Assembly: GCF_003194585.1 (NCBI RefSeq)
Contig: NZ_QHKZ01000004.1
Span: 186,001-250,000 of the forward strand
Length of the DNA stretch: 64,000 bases
From: Nocardioides daejeonensis
GTDB taxonomy: Bacteria > Actinomycetota > Actinomycetes > Propionibacteriales > Nocardioidaceae
Reading direction: 5' to 3'
Part shown: positions 9,037 through 17,287 of the stretch, one piece after another
How the letters are laid out: each line of letters begins with the position of its first letter
Numbering within the stretch: position 1 is the first letter of the stretch
Made by a program: the position numbers and the translations under genes
Notes under the pieces: generated by a model
The model's input: the letters and a program-made list of their open reading frames with translations, nothing else
What the model was told of the DNA's origin: nothing
Databases searched by the model: none

Positions 9037-9903
9037 ATGGCCACCCTGGACCGGATCTCGCCTCTGCTGGAGCGCTTCCGCGTGCGGACGAAGGTCTTCC
9101 ACACGGGCCCACTGTGTGGCGTGACGACGTTCGCCGCCCGGCCCGGACAGGGCTTCCTGCACGTGCTCCGCGCCGGTGAGATGACGGTCTCCCACCAGCT
9201 GCCCGGCGGACGGCTGGTGACCCGCGAGATCGTCGAGCCGACGCTGTTGTTCTATCCGCGACCGCTGGAGCACTCCTTCAACAACGCGCCGACGGAGGAG
9301 TCCGACTTCGCGTGCGCCACGCTCGACTTCGACGGTGGAGAGCACCACCCGCTCGTGCGGGCGTTGCCCCCGGTCCTGGTGCTTCCGTTGCACGCGACCA
9401 GGACCCTGAGTCCGGCGTTGGACCTGTTGTTCCTGGAGATCGACAACGTGCGCTGCGGCCAGAGGGTGCTCGCCGACAGGCTGTTCGAGGTGGTGTTGAT
9501 CCAGCTCTTCCGCTGGTTGCTGGAACATCGTGAGGAGGCGGAGCTGCCGGCTGGTCTCTTCACCGGTCTGGCAGACGAGCGACTGGCGCCACTCCTGATC
9601 GCCATGCACGAGTCGCCCGGGGAGGAGTGGACGCTGCCGGCGATGGCGCGGGTCGCCGGCATGTCCCGCAGCTCCTTCGCGGCCGCCTTCAAGGAGTGTG
9701 TCGGCCAGACGCCGGCCGACTACCTGACCCGGTGGCGGATCGTCGTCGCCCAGGACCGGCTCCGCGCCGGTGCCTCGGTGGCTCGCACCGCGCATGAGCT
9801 CGGCTACGCCAACGCGGCGGCGTTCTCTCGTGCGTTCAGTCGGTGCGTGGGCGTCTCGCCCCGCGCTTGGCTCGCCGACTCCCGCGACCCCGTGCCCGGC
9901 TGA
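9037..9903 (+). CDS. AraC-family transcriptional regulator (AraC/XylS, cupin_6 type)
   Basis: A 288-residue regulator beginning at ATG 9037 after GGGGGA; an in-frame ATG at 8968 lacks a ribosome site and gives an unlikely leader. Residues 1-185 are the cupin-like ligand domain (FLHVLRAGEMTV, LLFYPRPLEHSF). Residues 190-288 hold two helix-turn-helices, the first WTLPAMARVAGMSRSSFAAAF, the second ARTAHELGYANAAAFSRAF. The gene is divergent from the AhpD-like gene, 128 bp away, and probably controls it. The ligand cannot be told from sequence. Confidence 0.9.
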   Translation: MATLDRISPLLERFRVRTKVFHTGPLCGVTTFAARPGQGFLHVLRAGEMTVSHQLPGGRLVTREIVEPTLLFYPRPLEHSFNNAPTEESDFACATLDFDGGEHHPLVRALPPVLVLPLHATRTLSPALDLLFLEIDNVRCGQRVLADRLFEVVLIQLFRWLLEHREEAELPAGLFTGLADERLAPLLIAMHESPGEEWTLPAMARVAGMSRSSFAAAFKECVGQTPADYLTRWRIVVAQDRLRAGASVARTAHELGYANAAAFSRAFSRCVGVSPRAWLADSRDPVPG

Positions 9904-9949
9904 GAGTACGATGTTCCGGTCCAGACCACCGGGATGGGAACCGCTCCTC

Positions 9950-10579
9950 ATGGCGATCGAACCGCGAGACCTTCGTGTGGATCCGCCGCGCATGGTGGCC
10001 TCGGAGCAGTTGGGCCAGCAACTCGCCGCCCTGGCGGCGGCGAGCGTCGCCAAGCCGGCTCGTAGGCGCGGCGTGGTCGTGGCTTCGGTGACGGCCGGCG
10101 TCCTCGCGTTAGGCATTGGGACGGCCTGGGCGAGCGGCTCCATCGAGGTGCCGGGGCTGCCGCAGCCGGGACGGCATGCGCCGGCCGACCCGACCCGCGA
10201 CCGTCCTGAGACGCCAGTCTCACCGGGGGAGGGCCAGCAGGACAAGCCGGTCCCTGGGCACTCGAACATGCCGGGGGCGATGGACGATCAGGCCACGGAG
10301 GCACCCCCCGCAGACCGTCCGGACCGCCGCCGCTCCCCCGAGGTCGGAGCCACCACGGCTCCTTCGCCTTCGTCCAGCACGGCCCCGAGCAAGGCGAAGG
10401 GGCATGAGAAGCCGCGGCCTGACAAGCCCGTCAAGCCTGAGAAGCCGACCAAGCCAACGCCCGAGAAGCCTGAGAAGCCGACCAAGACGAAGCCGCCGAA
10501 GGAGAATCGCGGCAATCCCGCCCCGGGCCAACAGCAGACGAACGACGCTCGTCGCGCCGATGATCGGGCCGATGGCTGA
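9950..10579 (+). CDS. Single-pass membrane protein with Pro/Lys-rich tail, sigma-factor partner candidate
   Basis: A 209-residue protein (ATG 9950; ATG 9911 is a weaker alternative). A cytoplasmic N-terminus of about 40 residues precedes one transmembrane helix (VVVASVTAGVLALGIGTAWA). The rest is low complexity: first Pro/Asp/Arg rich, then a tract built on KPEKPTK-type units at about residues 150-185. Its end overlaps the next gene, an ECF-like sigma factor, and the arrangement resembles anti-sigma genes. No zinc-binding HxxxCxxC motif is present, so a classical ZAS anti-sigma role is not shown. Confidence 0.7.
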   Translation: MAIEPRDLRVDPPRMVASEQLGQQLAALAAASVAKPARRRGVVVASVTAGVLALGIGTAWASGSIEVPGLPQPGRHAPADPTRDRPETPVSPGEGQQDKPVPGHSNMPGAMDDQATEAPPADRPDRRRSPEVGATTAPSPSSSTAPSKAKGHEKPRPDKPVKPEKPTKPTPEKPEKPTKTKPPKENRGNPAPGQQQTNDARRADDRADG

Positions 10580-11156
10580 CGACGAGCTCGTCACCCGCGC
10601 CAAGCAGGGTGACGAGGCGGCGTGGCGGGCGTTGTACGCCGACCATGCCGGTCGCCTGATCGCGTGGCTGGGGCTACGGCCGACCGGCGACACGTCGATG
10701 TCGCCCGAGGATGTGGCCAGTGAGGCTTGGTATGTCGCGGCGAGCAAGATCGGCGGCTTCCACGGCAGCTCCGAGGAGTTCGCCGGATGGCTCTTCGGCA
10801 TCGCCCGGCGGGTGGCCGCGACAGCGAAGCGGACCGCTGAGCGCCGCTCGACGACACCGCAGGAGTGCGACGACCTGACGACCGTCCTAGACCCGACGGA
10901 GGATCATGCGCTGGCGCTCGAGCGGCTCGCCTGGGTGCGCTCCGTGCTGGCGCCGCTCTCAGCACGGGAGCGGGACGCGATTGGACTGGTCGACGTGCTC
11001 GGGGTCGACGCGCGCATCGCTGCCGAGGTGCTCGGGATCAGCGGTGTCGCGCTGCGCGTAGCTCGCCACCGTGGTCTGCGCCGACTCGATCGGCAGGCGC
11101 TCGTCCTGCCGCTCCGTCTGGTCAACCAACCACCGGACGCAGCGCCGCAGTACTGA
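10572..11156 (+). CDS. ECF-type RNA polymerase sigma factor
   Basis: A 194-residue sigma-70 family protein from ATG 10572 (ATG 10560 possible). Region 2 spans roughly residues 5-80 (DEAAWRALYADH, PEDVASEAWYVAASK, FAGWLFGIARRVA). Region 4 is at about 122-175 (LSARERDAIGLVDVLGVD followed by the helix-turn-helix AAEVLGISGVALRVARHR). Region 3 is absent, as in ECF sigma factors. It overlaps the upstream membrane protein gene in another frame, so coupled synthesis is likely. The GLVDVLGVDARIAAEVLGI wording resembles the actinobacterial group with membrane-protein partners lacking a zinc motif; this is a judgement by eye. Confidence 0.88.
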   Translation: MADDELVTRAKQGDEAAWRALYADHAGRLIAWLGLRPTGDTSMSPEDVASEAWYVAASKIGGFHGSSEEFAGWLFGIARRVAATAKRTAERRSTTPQECDDLTTVLDPTEDHALALERLAWVRSVLAPLSARERDAIGLVDVLGVDARIAAEVLGISGVALRVARHRGLRRLDRQALVLPLRLVNQPPDAAPQY

Positions 11157-11244
11157 TCCGTCGATCGGTCGGAGGCGACGCGAGAGTGGCGGCGATGGCG
11201 ACGACCCGGGGAATGATCGCCGCCATCGCGACCTGCTGTGGGGC

Positions 11245-11643
11245 TCAGGCGGCCGGGGTCTCCGGGGTCTCCGGCTGCGCCGCCTGGCACTTCTCGAGAC
11301 GCTCGGTGGCCTTGGCGACACGCTGAAGCTGCGCCTTCTTCGCCTTCTTGGCCTTCTCCTTCTGCGCCTTCGCCTTGGCGAGCGCGTCCTTCGCCTTGCT
11401 GCGCTCGTTCGCCTTGTCGGCCTTGACGACCTCCTTCTTGGCCTTCTTGACCTTGTCCTGCTTCTTCTCGAAGACCGCAGTGACGCGCGCGAGGGCGTCC
11501 TGCGCGTTCTCGAGCTGCGTGGCCTGCTTGGCGCACGGGTCGGCGGGCACCTCGTCGGCCGCGCTAGCGGCGGGAGCCATCAGCGCACCGAAAGACAGCG
11601 TGAGGCCAGCGATGGCCGCGGTGACGCGGGTGGACTTCTGCAT
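11245..11643 (-). CDS. Secreted Lys/Ala-rich coiled-coil protein
   Basis: A 132-residue protein with a clear signal peptide: MQKSTR, hydrophobic stretch AAIAGLTLSFGALMAP, and a probable cleavage after ASA near residue 28. The mature part has two cysteines (in DPCAKQ and EKCQAA) bracketing a long charged helix rich in Lys, Ala and Glu, which should be a coiled coil closed by one disulfide. A short Pro/Thr tail ends the protein. It converges on the sigma-factor gene. No family is recognised; a cell-wall or envelope-stress role is only a guess. Confidence 0.8.
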   Translation of the reverse strand: MQKSTRVTAAIAGLTLSFGALMAPAASAADEVPADPCAKQATQLENAQDALARVTAVFEKKQDKVKKAKKEVVKADKANERSKAKDALAKAKAQKEKAKKAKKAQLQRVAKATERLEKCQAAQPETPETPAA

Positions 11644-11826
11644 GGTGATCTCCTTGCGGATCGACGACTGTCATCCCCTACCTGTCACGAATCCGCTGAA
11701 GCGTTACAACGCGAGGAGGATCTTTCGCCGGACCCGGGCCGCGAAAGCGTCGGCTGATTCCGCATGCCCGGCACCCGCGCGGAGGTACCGTGTGCGAACT
11801 GGTGACCGCGAGCGGGAGGGACGCAG

Positions 11827-12012
11827 GTGGAGGTCGTACTGCGAGAGGTGGTGGCGGCGGATCTGCCGCTGCTGGCCGGCGCCGAGTCGCCGTATGACGA
11901 GTTCGGCCCGCAGCGGCCGCGCACCGAGCCCTACTCCCCGGTGCGCCGAGCCCAGTGACGGGATGGCACCTTCCACGACCTCTACTCCTACAGCATCCTG
12001 CGCTCCGAGTAG
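11827..12012 (+). pseudogene. Remnant of a GNAT acetyltransferase gene with large internal deletion
   Basis: From GTG 11827 the frame reads VEVVLREVVAADLPLLAGAE and SPYDEFGP, a typical GNAT N-terminus, for 43 codons to a TGA at 11956. Directly after it, in the same frame, RDGTFHDLYSYSILRSE followed by TAG at 12010 matches the usual GNAT C-terminal end. An intact family member has about 170-190 residues, so about two thirds of the gene has been lost and a stop introduced. The downstream permease frame begins at GTG 11955 inside the scar. Confidence 0.7.
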
Positions 12013-12968
12013 TCCGGCTGACCGCCGCCCTGGAACATCGGCAGATCGCCGTCTACCTCGGTGCTCTCATCGTCGGCGCCGCCGCCACCCGGCTCTGGCC
12101 GGAAGCGGCGCAGCCGCTGGAGCGGGCGATCTATCCGGTCCTGGGATGCCTGCTCTACGCGACGTTCCTTCAAGTGCCGTTCACGAAGGTCGCTGCGGCG
12201 TTCGGAGATCGACGTTTCCTCGGTGCCGCGCTGGTCCTGAACTTCGTCGTCGTGCCACCGATCGTGGCAGGCCTCGTCGCGATCGTCCCGCTGGAACGTG
12301 CCGTCTTGGTGGGGGTCCTGCTCACCCTGCTGACGCCGTGTATCGACTATGTCATCGTCTTCACCGGCTTGGCTGGCGGCGACAGCCAGCGACTGGTTGC
12401 GGCCTCCCCGCTGCTGATGCTCGCGCAACTTGTGGCGTTGCCGGTGCTGCTATGGGCGTTCCTGGGGAGCGACCTTGCGAACGTCGTCGAGATGGGCCCT
12501 TTCCTGCAGGCCTTCGGCTTCTTGATCATGCTTCCGCTGGGGCTCGCCTGGCTGACTGAGCTCCTTGCCACGCGCCATCGTGTGGGTGGTGTGATCACGC
12601 GCGGCATGGAGGCGGCGATGGTGCTTCTGATGGCAGCCACGCTCCTCGTCGTGGTGGCCAGTCAACTGCCCAAGCTGAAGGGTCGGTACGCCGACGTGGC
12701 CGCTGCGGTGCCGGCCTACGTCGGCTTCCTCGTCCTCATGGGCGGCCTGGGTCTGGTGTTCGCTCGGATGGCGGACTTCGGGGTGGGTCAGGCCCGTGCC
12801 CTCGTGTTCAGTGGCGTCACCCGCAACTCCCTCGTCGTGTTGCCACTCGCGCTCGCCCTCCCGGCGGCGTACGCTGCCACCCCGGCCGTCGTGGTCACCC
12901 AGACTCTGGTCGAACTCGTCGCCATGCTGGCGTTGATCCGCTTGGTGCCGCGGCTGTTGCCGTCCTAG
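11955..12968 (+). CDS. Arsenite-permease-like / bile acid:sodium symporter superfamily transporter
   Basis: A protein of up to 337 residues with about ten hydrophobic segments, of the ACR3/bile-acid-symporter superfamily. Family-like segments are LGCLLYATFLQVPF, LLTPCIDYVIVFTGLAGGD and VTRNSLVVLPLALALP; the TPCIDYV cysteine corresponds to the membrane cysteine region of arsenic permeases. The only plausible start codon is GTG 11955, which lies inside the GNAT remnant, so the first 25-30 residues may not be native and the original start may have been lost in the same deletion. It is separate from the ars operon at 1.4-4.2 kb. Confidence 0.75.
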   Translation: MTGWHLPRPLLLQHPALRVVRLTAALEHRQIAVYLGALIVGAAATRLWPEAAQPLERAIYPVLGCLLYATFLQVPFTKVAAAFGDRRFLGAALVLNFVVVPPIVAGLVAIVPLERAVLVGVLLTLLTPCIDYVIVFTGLAGGDSQRLVAASPLLMLAQLVALPVLLWAFLGSDLANVVEMGPFLQAFGFLIMLPLGLAWLTELLATRHRVGGVITRGMEAAMVLLMAATLLVVVASQLPKLKGRYADVAAAVPAYVGFLVLMGGLGLVFARMADFGVGQARALVFSGVTRNSLVVLPLALALPAAYAATPAVVVTQTLVELVAMLALIRLVPRLLPS

Positions 12969-13006
12969 CGGATCGCGGCGACGGGCGTCAGCGCTGGCCG
13001 GCGACG

Positions 13007-13216
13007 ATGCGTCCGAAGACCAGGCCCTGGCCGATTCGCGCCGACGACCCGGTCGCTGTCGGTACCGGCGGGCGCACCGATGCGGCAACCAGTATGCGGA
13101 TCGCACTGTTCTTGTCCGGCCTGGTAGGTCCGTTGCTCAACTCACGATGCGCCGACGTCTCCGACGACGACCTCCGGGCCGGGATCATCGACGCTGGGCG
13201 ACTGTTGCTCGCTTAG
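13007..13216 (+). pseudogene. Possible TetR C-terminal remnant in the 12969-13322 gap
   Basis: The 354 bp between the permease and the acyl-CoA dehydrogenase hold no complete gene. One frame from 13007 reads a helical stretch MRIALFLSGLVGPLLNSRC then DVSDDDLRAGIIDAGRLLLA, which resembles the last helices of TetR-type ligand domains, with no DNA-binding half upstream. By eye the base composition falls at about 13240, so this gap is also the left boundary of the island. No tRNA or direct repeat was found here. Confidence 0.25.
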
Positions 13217-13322
13217 TCCGACCCCGCGGCGTGCCGCGGGCGCTGAAGTGCGCAGACGCCTTGAACTCGCGTCTACTGAACAGCACAACACTCACACTCT
13301 TGATGGGGCTGGGGACAAGTGA

Positions 13323-14477
13323 TCAGCTGTATGCGGCGATTCCCGTCAGCGCCTGGCCAACGATCAAGGTGTGGATCTCGTTTGTGCCCTCGTAGGTGTA
13401 TACCGACTCCAGGTTGTTGGCGTGTCGGATGACGGGGTACTCAAGCGTGATGCCGTTGGCGCCGAGGATCCCCCTCGCCTCATGCGCGATGTGCAACGCC
13501 TCGCGCACGTTGTTGAGTTTGCCCAGGCTGACCTGCTGAGGAGTCGCCTTACCCTCGTCCTTTAAGCGACCAATCTGTAGAGCGAGCAACGTTCCCTTGG
13601 CCAGCTCGAGATACATGTCGGCGAGCTTCTTCTGGGTCAACTGGAATCCGGCGATGGGGCGACCGAACTGAATCCTGGAGCCGGCGTACTCCTGTGCTGC
13701 CTCAAAGCACGCGCGCGCAGCGCCCATCGCGCCCCACACGATGCCGTAACGGGCTTCGTTGAGGCAGCTCAGTGGTCCACGGAGGCCCTTGACCTCTGGA
13801 AGTACGGCGTCGGCGGGTAGGCGGCAGTCATCGAGGATGAGCTCGGAGGTGATCGATGCACGCAGCGACATCTTGTGTTTGATGTTCTGCGTCCGGAACC
13901 CAGGCGTGCCAGCTGGCACGATGAACCCGCGCACACCCTCGTCCGTCTGGGCCCAGACCACTGCAACGCCGGCGATGCCGCCGTTGGTGATCCACATTTT
14001 TGTTCCATTTAGCACCCAGTCAGCGCCATCGCGACGGGCGTGGGTGCGCATGCTCCCCGGGTCGCTTCCGTGGTCAGGTTCGGTCAGGCCGAAGCAACCC
14101 ACGATCTCGCCCGTGGCCATGCCCGGCAGCCATTCCTGCTTCTGCTCCTCGGAGCCAAACTTGTGAATGGCTGTCATAGCGAGTGAACCCTGGACGGAGA
14201 CCAGGCTACGCAGGCCGCTGTCGATGGCCTCGAGCTCAAGGCACGCGATGCCGTAATCAACCGCAGACATCCCAGCGCAGCCATAGCCCTGCAGGTGCAT
14301 GCCGAACAAGCCATGGCTGCCCAACAGTGGAGGGATCTCGCTGGGCAGAATGCCTTCCTCGAACCAGGTCGCCACGTCAGGCAGCAGCTTGTCCCGCCCC
14401 AACGCGCGGACGGTGTCGCGAACCGCCAACTCGTCGGGCGTGAGGAGCAGGTCGAGATCGAGGATTCCTCGTGACAT
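13323..14477 (-). CDS. Glutaryl-CoA dehydrogenase-like acyl-CoA dehydrogenase
   Basis: A 384-residue FAD enzyme expected to convert glutaryl-CoA to crotonyl-CoA and CO2. Family features specific to glutaryl-CoA dehydrogenase are the GLRSLVSVQGSLAM segment, whose Arg corresponds to the residue binding the substrate's free carboxylate, the CFGLTEPDHGSDP motif, and the catalytic Glu in YEGTNEIHTLIVGQALTG. The ATG at 14477 is chosen because GGAAG precedes it at good distance. It is divergent from the luciferase-like gene across an island operator. It is the likely last step of the island's pathway, feeding crotonyl-CoA to central metabolism. Confidence 0.87.
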   Translation of the reverse strand: MSRGILDLDLLLTPDELAVRDTVRALGRDKLLPDVATWFEEGILPSEIPPLLGSHGLFGMHLQGYGCAGMSAVDYGIACLELEAIDSGLRSLVSVQGSLAMTAIHKFGSEEQKQEWLPGMATGEIVGCFGLTEPDHGSDPGSMRTHARRDGADWVLNGTKMWITNGGIAGVAVVWAQTDEGVRGFIVPAGTPGFRTQNIKHKMSLRASITSELILDDCRLPADAVLPEVKGLRGPLSCLNEARYGIVWGAMGAARACFEAAQEYAGSRIQFGRPIAGFQLTQKKLADMYLELAKGTLLALQIGRLKDEGKATPQQVSLGKLNNVREALHIAHEARGILGANGITLEYPVIRHANNLESVYTYEGTNEIHTLIVGQALTGIAAYS

Positions 14478-14520
14478 GAATGCTTCCTTCCACGAATGGG
14501 TCGTGCTACGGTCAACGTAT

Positions 14521-14539
14521 ATTGTAGGCAACATACACC
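14521..14539. promoter_or_regulatory. Island operator 1 (GntR-type inverted repeat)
   Basis: ATTGTAG-GCAAC-ATACACC: two 7-bp half-sites around a 5-bp spacer, matching the island consensus ATTGTAT-N5-ATACAAT at 11 of 14 positions. It is 43 bp before the acyl-CoA dehydrogenase start (leftward) and 32 bp before the luciferase-like start (rightward), so one site could control both. Confidence 0.65.
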
Positions 14540-14571
14540 GAGAACCGTCAGTGGAACACTCAGGAGGTCAA

Positions 14572-15567
14572 ATGTTCAGCAAGGGAGTGGGACTCTTCCC
14601 CACCGAACCAGTCGACGTGATGCGGAACTACACGCAGGTGGCCGAGTCACTGGGATATGACAACGTCTGGTTCGGCGACTCCCAGAACATCTGGCGCGAA
14701 TCGTCGGTCACGATGGGCGCCGCGGCCGTCGGCACCGAACGGGTGGTCTTCGGCACCGGCGTGACGAACGCTGTCACTCGCCACCGGTCCTTGCTCGCCT
14801 CCACCTGGGCCACGTTGTCCGAATACACCGGAGGCCGTGTGGCCCTGGGTATCGGGACGGGTGACTCCTCATTGCGGACAATGGGCCTCAAGCCCCTCAA
14901 GCTCGCAGAGTTGGAAGAGGCGATCGGAGAGTTGCGCACTCTTTTCCGCGGCGAAGCTGTCGCCGAGGCCGACAGTGGCGTCGACTTCCACCTCAACTAC
15001 GTCCAGAAGCCGATGGATATCCCGATCTATATCGCCGCATCCGCGCCGAAGATTCTCGAAATGTCGGGGCGAGTCGCCGACGGCACCATCATCTTGGTAG
15101 GCACCTCGCCGGTCTTCATCGAGGCCGCGCTCAAGACGATCGAGAAGGGCGCCAAGGCTTCCGGTCGCACCCTCAACGACCTGCACCTGGTGTTGTGGAC
15201 GCCGACCGCGATCGGCGACGACCCGGTGAAGGCGCGTGACCTTGCCCGCGCTCACGTGGCTCGCGTCTGCATCCGTCCGCTGCCCGCTGCGGTCGACCCG
15301 TCACTGGAGGCAGCGATCGCCAAGATTCGCGACACCTACGACTATTACCACCACATGGATACCGAGGCGAGTCACGCTGACCTGGTGCCCGATGAGTTGG
15401 TCGACCTGTTCGCTCTGGCTGGCACGCCAGACGAGTGTGAAGATCGTCTTCGTGACATCCGCGACCTCGGCATCGACCAGGTGTCTATCGTGCCCTTCGT
15501 CTCCCCAGGCGAGAGCCGCGAGCCCACCATTCGCACCTTTGCAGAGATCTGCTCGCGCCTGGACTGA
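14572..15567 (+). CDS. Luciferase-like (LLM) F420- or flavin-dependent oxidoreductase
   Basis: A 331-residue TIM-barrel protein of the bacterial luciferase superfamily, close in length and motifs to F420-dependent members: WFGDSQNIW near the N-terminus, GVTNAVTRH, GRVALGIGTGD, and DIPIYIAASAPKILEMSGRVADGTI. CAGGAGG is six bases before ATG 14572; the longer frame upstream crosses the operator. It could be a monooxygenase or, if F420-dependent, a reductase; the island lacks any other obvious ring-reducing enzyme, so a reductive role deserves testing. It ends at a strong hairpin. Confidence 0.82.
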   Translation: MFSKGVGLFPTEPVDVMRNYTQVAESLGYDNVWFGDSQNIWRESSVTMGAAAVGTERVVFGTGVTNAVTRHRSLLASTWATLSEYTGGRVALGIGTGDSSLRTMGLKPLKLAELEEAIGELRTLFRGEAVAEADSGVDFHLNYVQKPMDIPIYIAASAPKILEMSGRVADGTIILVGTSPVFIEAALKTIEKGAKASGRTLNDLHLVLWTPTAIGDDPVKARDLARAHVARVCIRPLPAAVDPSLEAAIAKIRDTYDYYHHMDTEASHADLVPDELVDLFALAGTPDECEDRLRDIRDLGIDQVSIVPFVSPGESREPTIRTFAEICSRLD

Positions 15568-15594
15568 GCGACGAACGTTCGCGCTAGGCAAGTG

Positions 15595-15630
15595 GCCGCG
15601 CCCGGGGAGCATAGAGTCCCCGGGCGCGGC
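15595..15630. terminator. Hairpin between convergent luciferase-like and aldehyde dehydrogenase genes
   Basis: GCCGCGCCCGGGGA, loop GCATAGAG, then the exact complement: a 14-bp perfect GC-rich stem with an 8-base loop, 28 bp after the luciferase-like stop. There is no T-run, as is usual in actinomycetes. It may act in both directions. Confidence 0.75.
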
Positions 15631-15809
15631 CCATTGCTGTCGGGATGGCGTGATGGCGAACCGCATCACCTGGGTGGTCGTCGTCCGACTTGCCGGCAAG
15701 CACAGCCGCCCTTGGGCCCGCGCCATGATGTCGACAGCGTGGCCGAACTAGTGGGGGTATGGCCGGTCGGGCGCCCCGTGCCCGACGAGCCAGGTCGTGA
15801 ACCGACCGA

Positions 15810-17285
15810 TCACAGATAGATCGTCGTCGCCTTCGTCTGCGTATAGCTGTAGAGCTCCTCGAGCGCGTTGTCGCGGCCGATGCCGGAGTCCTTCACGCCG
15901 CCGTATGGAACGCCGGTGAAGTGCTGTGAGACGCCGTTCACCCACACAAAACCGGCATCGAGGCGTCGCGCGGTGCGCAAGGCGGTCTGGATATCGCGGG
16001 CGAAGACGGCTGCTGTCAATCCGTAGCCGACGGAGTTGGCGATCGCGATCGCCTCGTCGGGGTCCGACCACCGCAGGACGCTGAGGACGGGTCCGAAGAC
16101 CTCTGTCCGTGCGATCTCCATCTCGGGGGTGACATGGTCGATCACCGTCGGGGCGTAAAAGAAGCCACCGGTGGTCGGCTCGGCGCGGTGCCCGCCAGCC
16201 ACCACCCGCGCGCCTTCGGCTCGTGCCGTCGTCACCATCTCGTCGACTCGGTCCACCTGCTCTGCAGAGATCAACGGACCCTGGCCGGTGGCGTCGTTCA
16301 GCGCGTGGCCGAGCGTGAGGGAATTGACCTTGGCTGCCACCAGCGCAGTGACCTCATCAGCGATGGTCTCGGGGACCAGCAGCCGGCTGGTCGATCCGCA
16401 GGATTGTCCGGCCCACGAATAGTTCATGCCGCGCACCGCTGCGTCGGCAATGATCTCGAGGGCGGTGTCATCGAAGGCGATGAGGGCGTTCTTGCCGCCG
16501 AGTTCGAGGGTCACCGTCTTGACGCCGCTGCGAGCGGCATCTTCTTGGATCATCCGCCCGGTGCGGACGCTGCCGACGAAACTGATCCGGCGCACCTCAG
16601 GATGCCGGACGAGCGCCCGCGGGACTTCGGGGCCATCGCCGAGCACGGGTGCGAACACTCCGGGCGGCAGGATATCGGCAGCGACACGGGCTAGGAGCAG
16701 GGCCGACAGTGGGGCTCGCTCGGGCGGTTTCACGACGACGGTGTTTCCAGCCATCAGCGCCGCCGCCGACTTCGCCAGGCTGAACAGGAACGGGTGGTTG
16801 AACGCCACGATCTTCGCCACGACCCCGAAGGGCACCCGCTCGGTGAAGTGCAGGTTCGAACTGGCCGGAATGGTCTCGCCGAGGAGAGTAGGCCCAATGC
16901 CCGCGAAGTAGCGCAGTCCGCGAACGGCTGTGTCCACGTCGCGGCGCATGTCGGTGTACGGTCCACCGCTGCCCATGGCGTCGAGGATCGCGAAATCCTC
17001 GGCGTGATCGGCGACGGCCTCAGCCAGGCGGTTCAACAGTGCGGCCCGCTCCAGAATCGGCAGATCTCGCCATGCCGGGACGGCTGCCGATGCCGCGTTG
17101 ACGACTGCGTCAACAGTGGCGAAGGTGCCGTCGGGGGCGCTGGTTGTGACCTGACCGGTCGAGGGGTCGAGGAGGTTGTAGCGGCCGGTCGGGCGCTCTA
17201 CCCCTGGGGGCACGGGGTGCTCCCAGGTCCGTGCCATGAGTTCGGCCGCGCGCTGATGCCGTGCGTCCTCCAGTGTCCCAGCCAT
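15810..17285 (-). CDS. NAD(P)-dependent aldehyde dehydrogenase
   Basis: A 491-residue member of the aldehyde dehydrogenase superfamily. Catalytic Cys is in GQSCGSTSRLL, general-base Glu in TLELGGKNALI, and the oxyanion Asn in VAFNHPFLF. The start ATG at 17285 is 2 bp after the stop of the upstream ThDP enzyme gene, so both belong to one leftward operon under island operator 2. The natural reading is that the aldehyde made by the ThDP decarboxylase is oxidised by this enzyme to a carboxylic acid. The exact substrate is unknown. Confidence 0.88.
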   Translation of the reverse strand: MAGTLEDARHQRAAELMARTWEHPVPPGVERPTGRYNLLDPSTGQVTTSAPDGTFATVDAVVNAASAAVPAWRDLPILERAALLNRLAEAVADHAEDFAILDAMGSGGPYTDMRRDVDTAVRGLRYFAGIGPTLLGETIPASSNLHFTERVPFGVVAKIVAFNHPFLFSLAKSAAALMAGNTVVVKPPERAPLSALLLARVAADILPPGVFAPVLGDGPEVPRALVRHPEVRRISFVGSVRTGRMIQEDAARSGVKTVTLELGGKNALIAFDDTALEIIADAAVRGMNYSWAGQSCGSTSRLLVPETIADEVTALVAAKVNSLTLGHALNDATGQGPLISAEQVDRVDEMVTTARAEGARVVAGGHRAEPTTGGFFYAPTVIDHVTPEMEIARTEVFGPVLSVLRWSDPDEAIAIANSVGYGLTAAVFARDIQTALRTARRLDAGFVWVNGVSQHFTGVPYGGVKDSGIGRDNALEELYSYTQTKATTIYL

Positions 17286-17287
17286 GG

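Noticed and set aside
10420..10510. Tandem DNA repeat or CRISPR-like array
   Set aside because: The repeats are imperfect codons for a KPEKPTK-type low-complexity protein tail, with no spacer structure.
13217..13322. Attachment site or tRNA at the left edge of the island
   Set aside because: No cloverleaf, CCA-type end or matching repeat near 39.35 kb could be found by eye.
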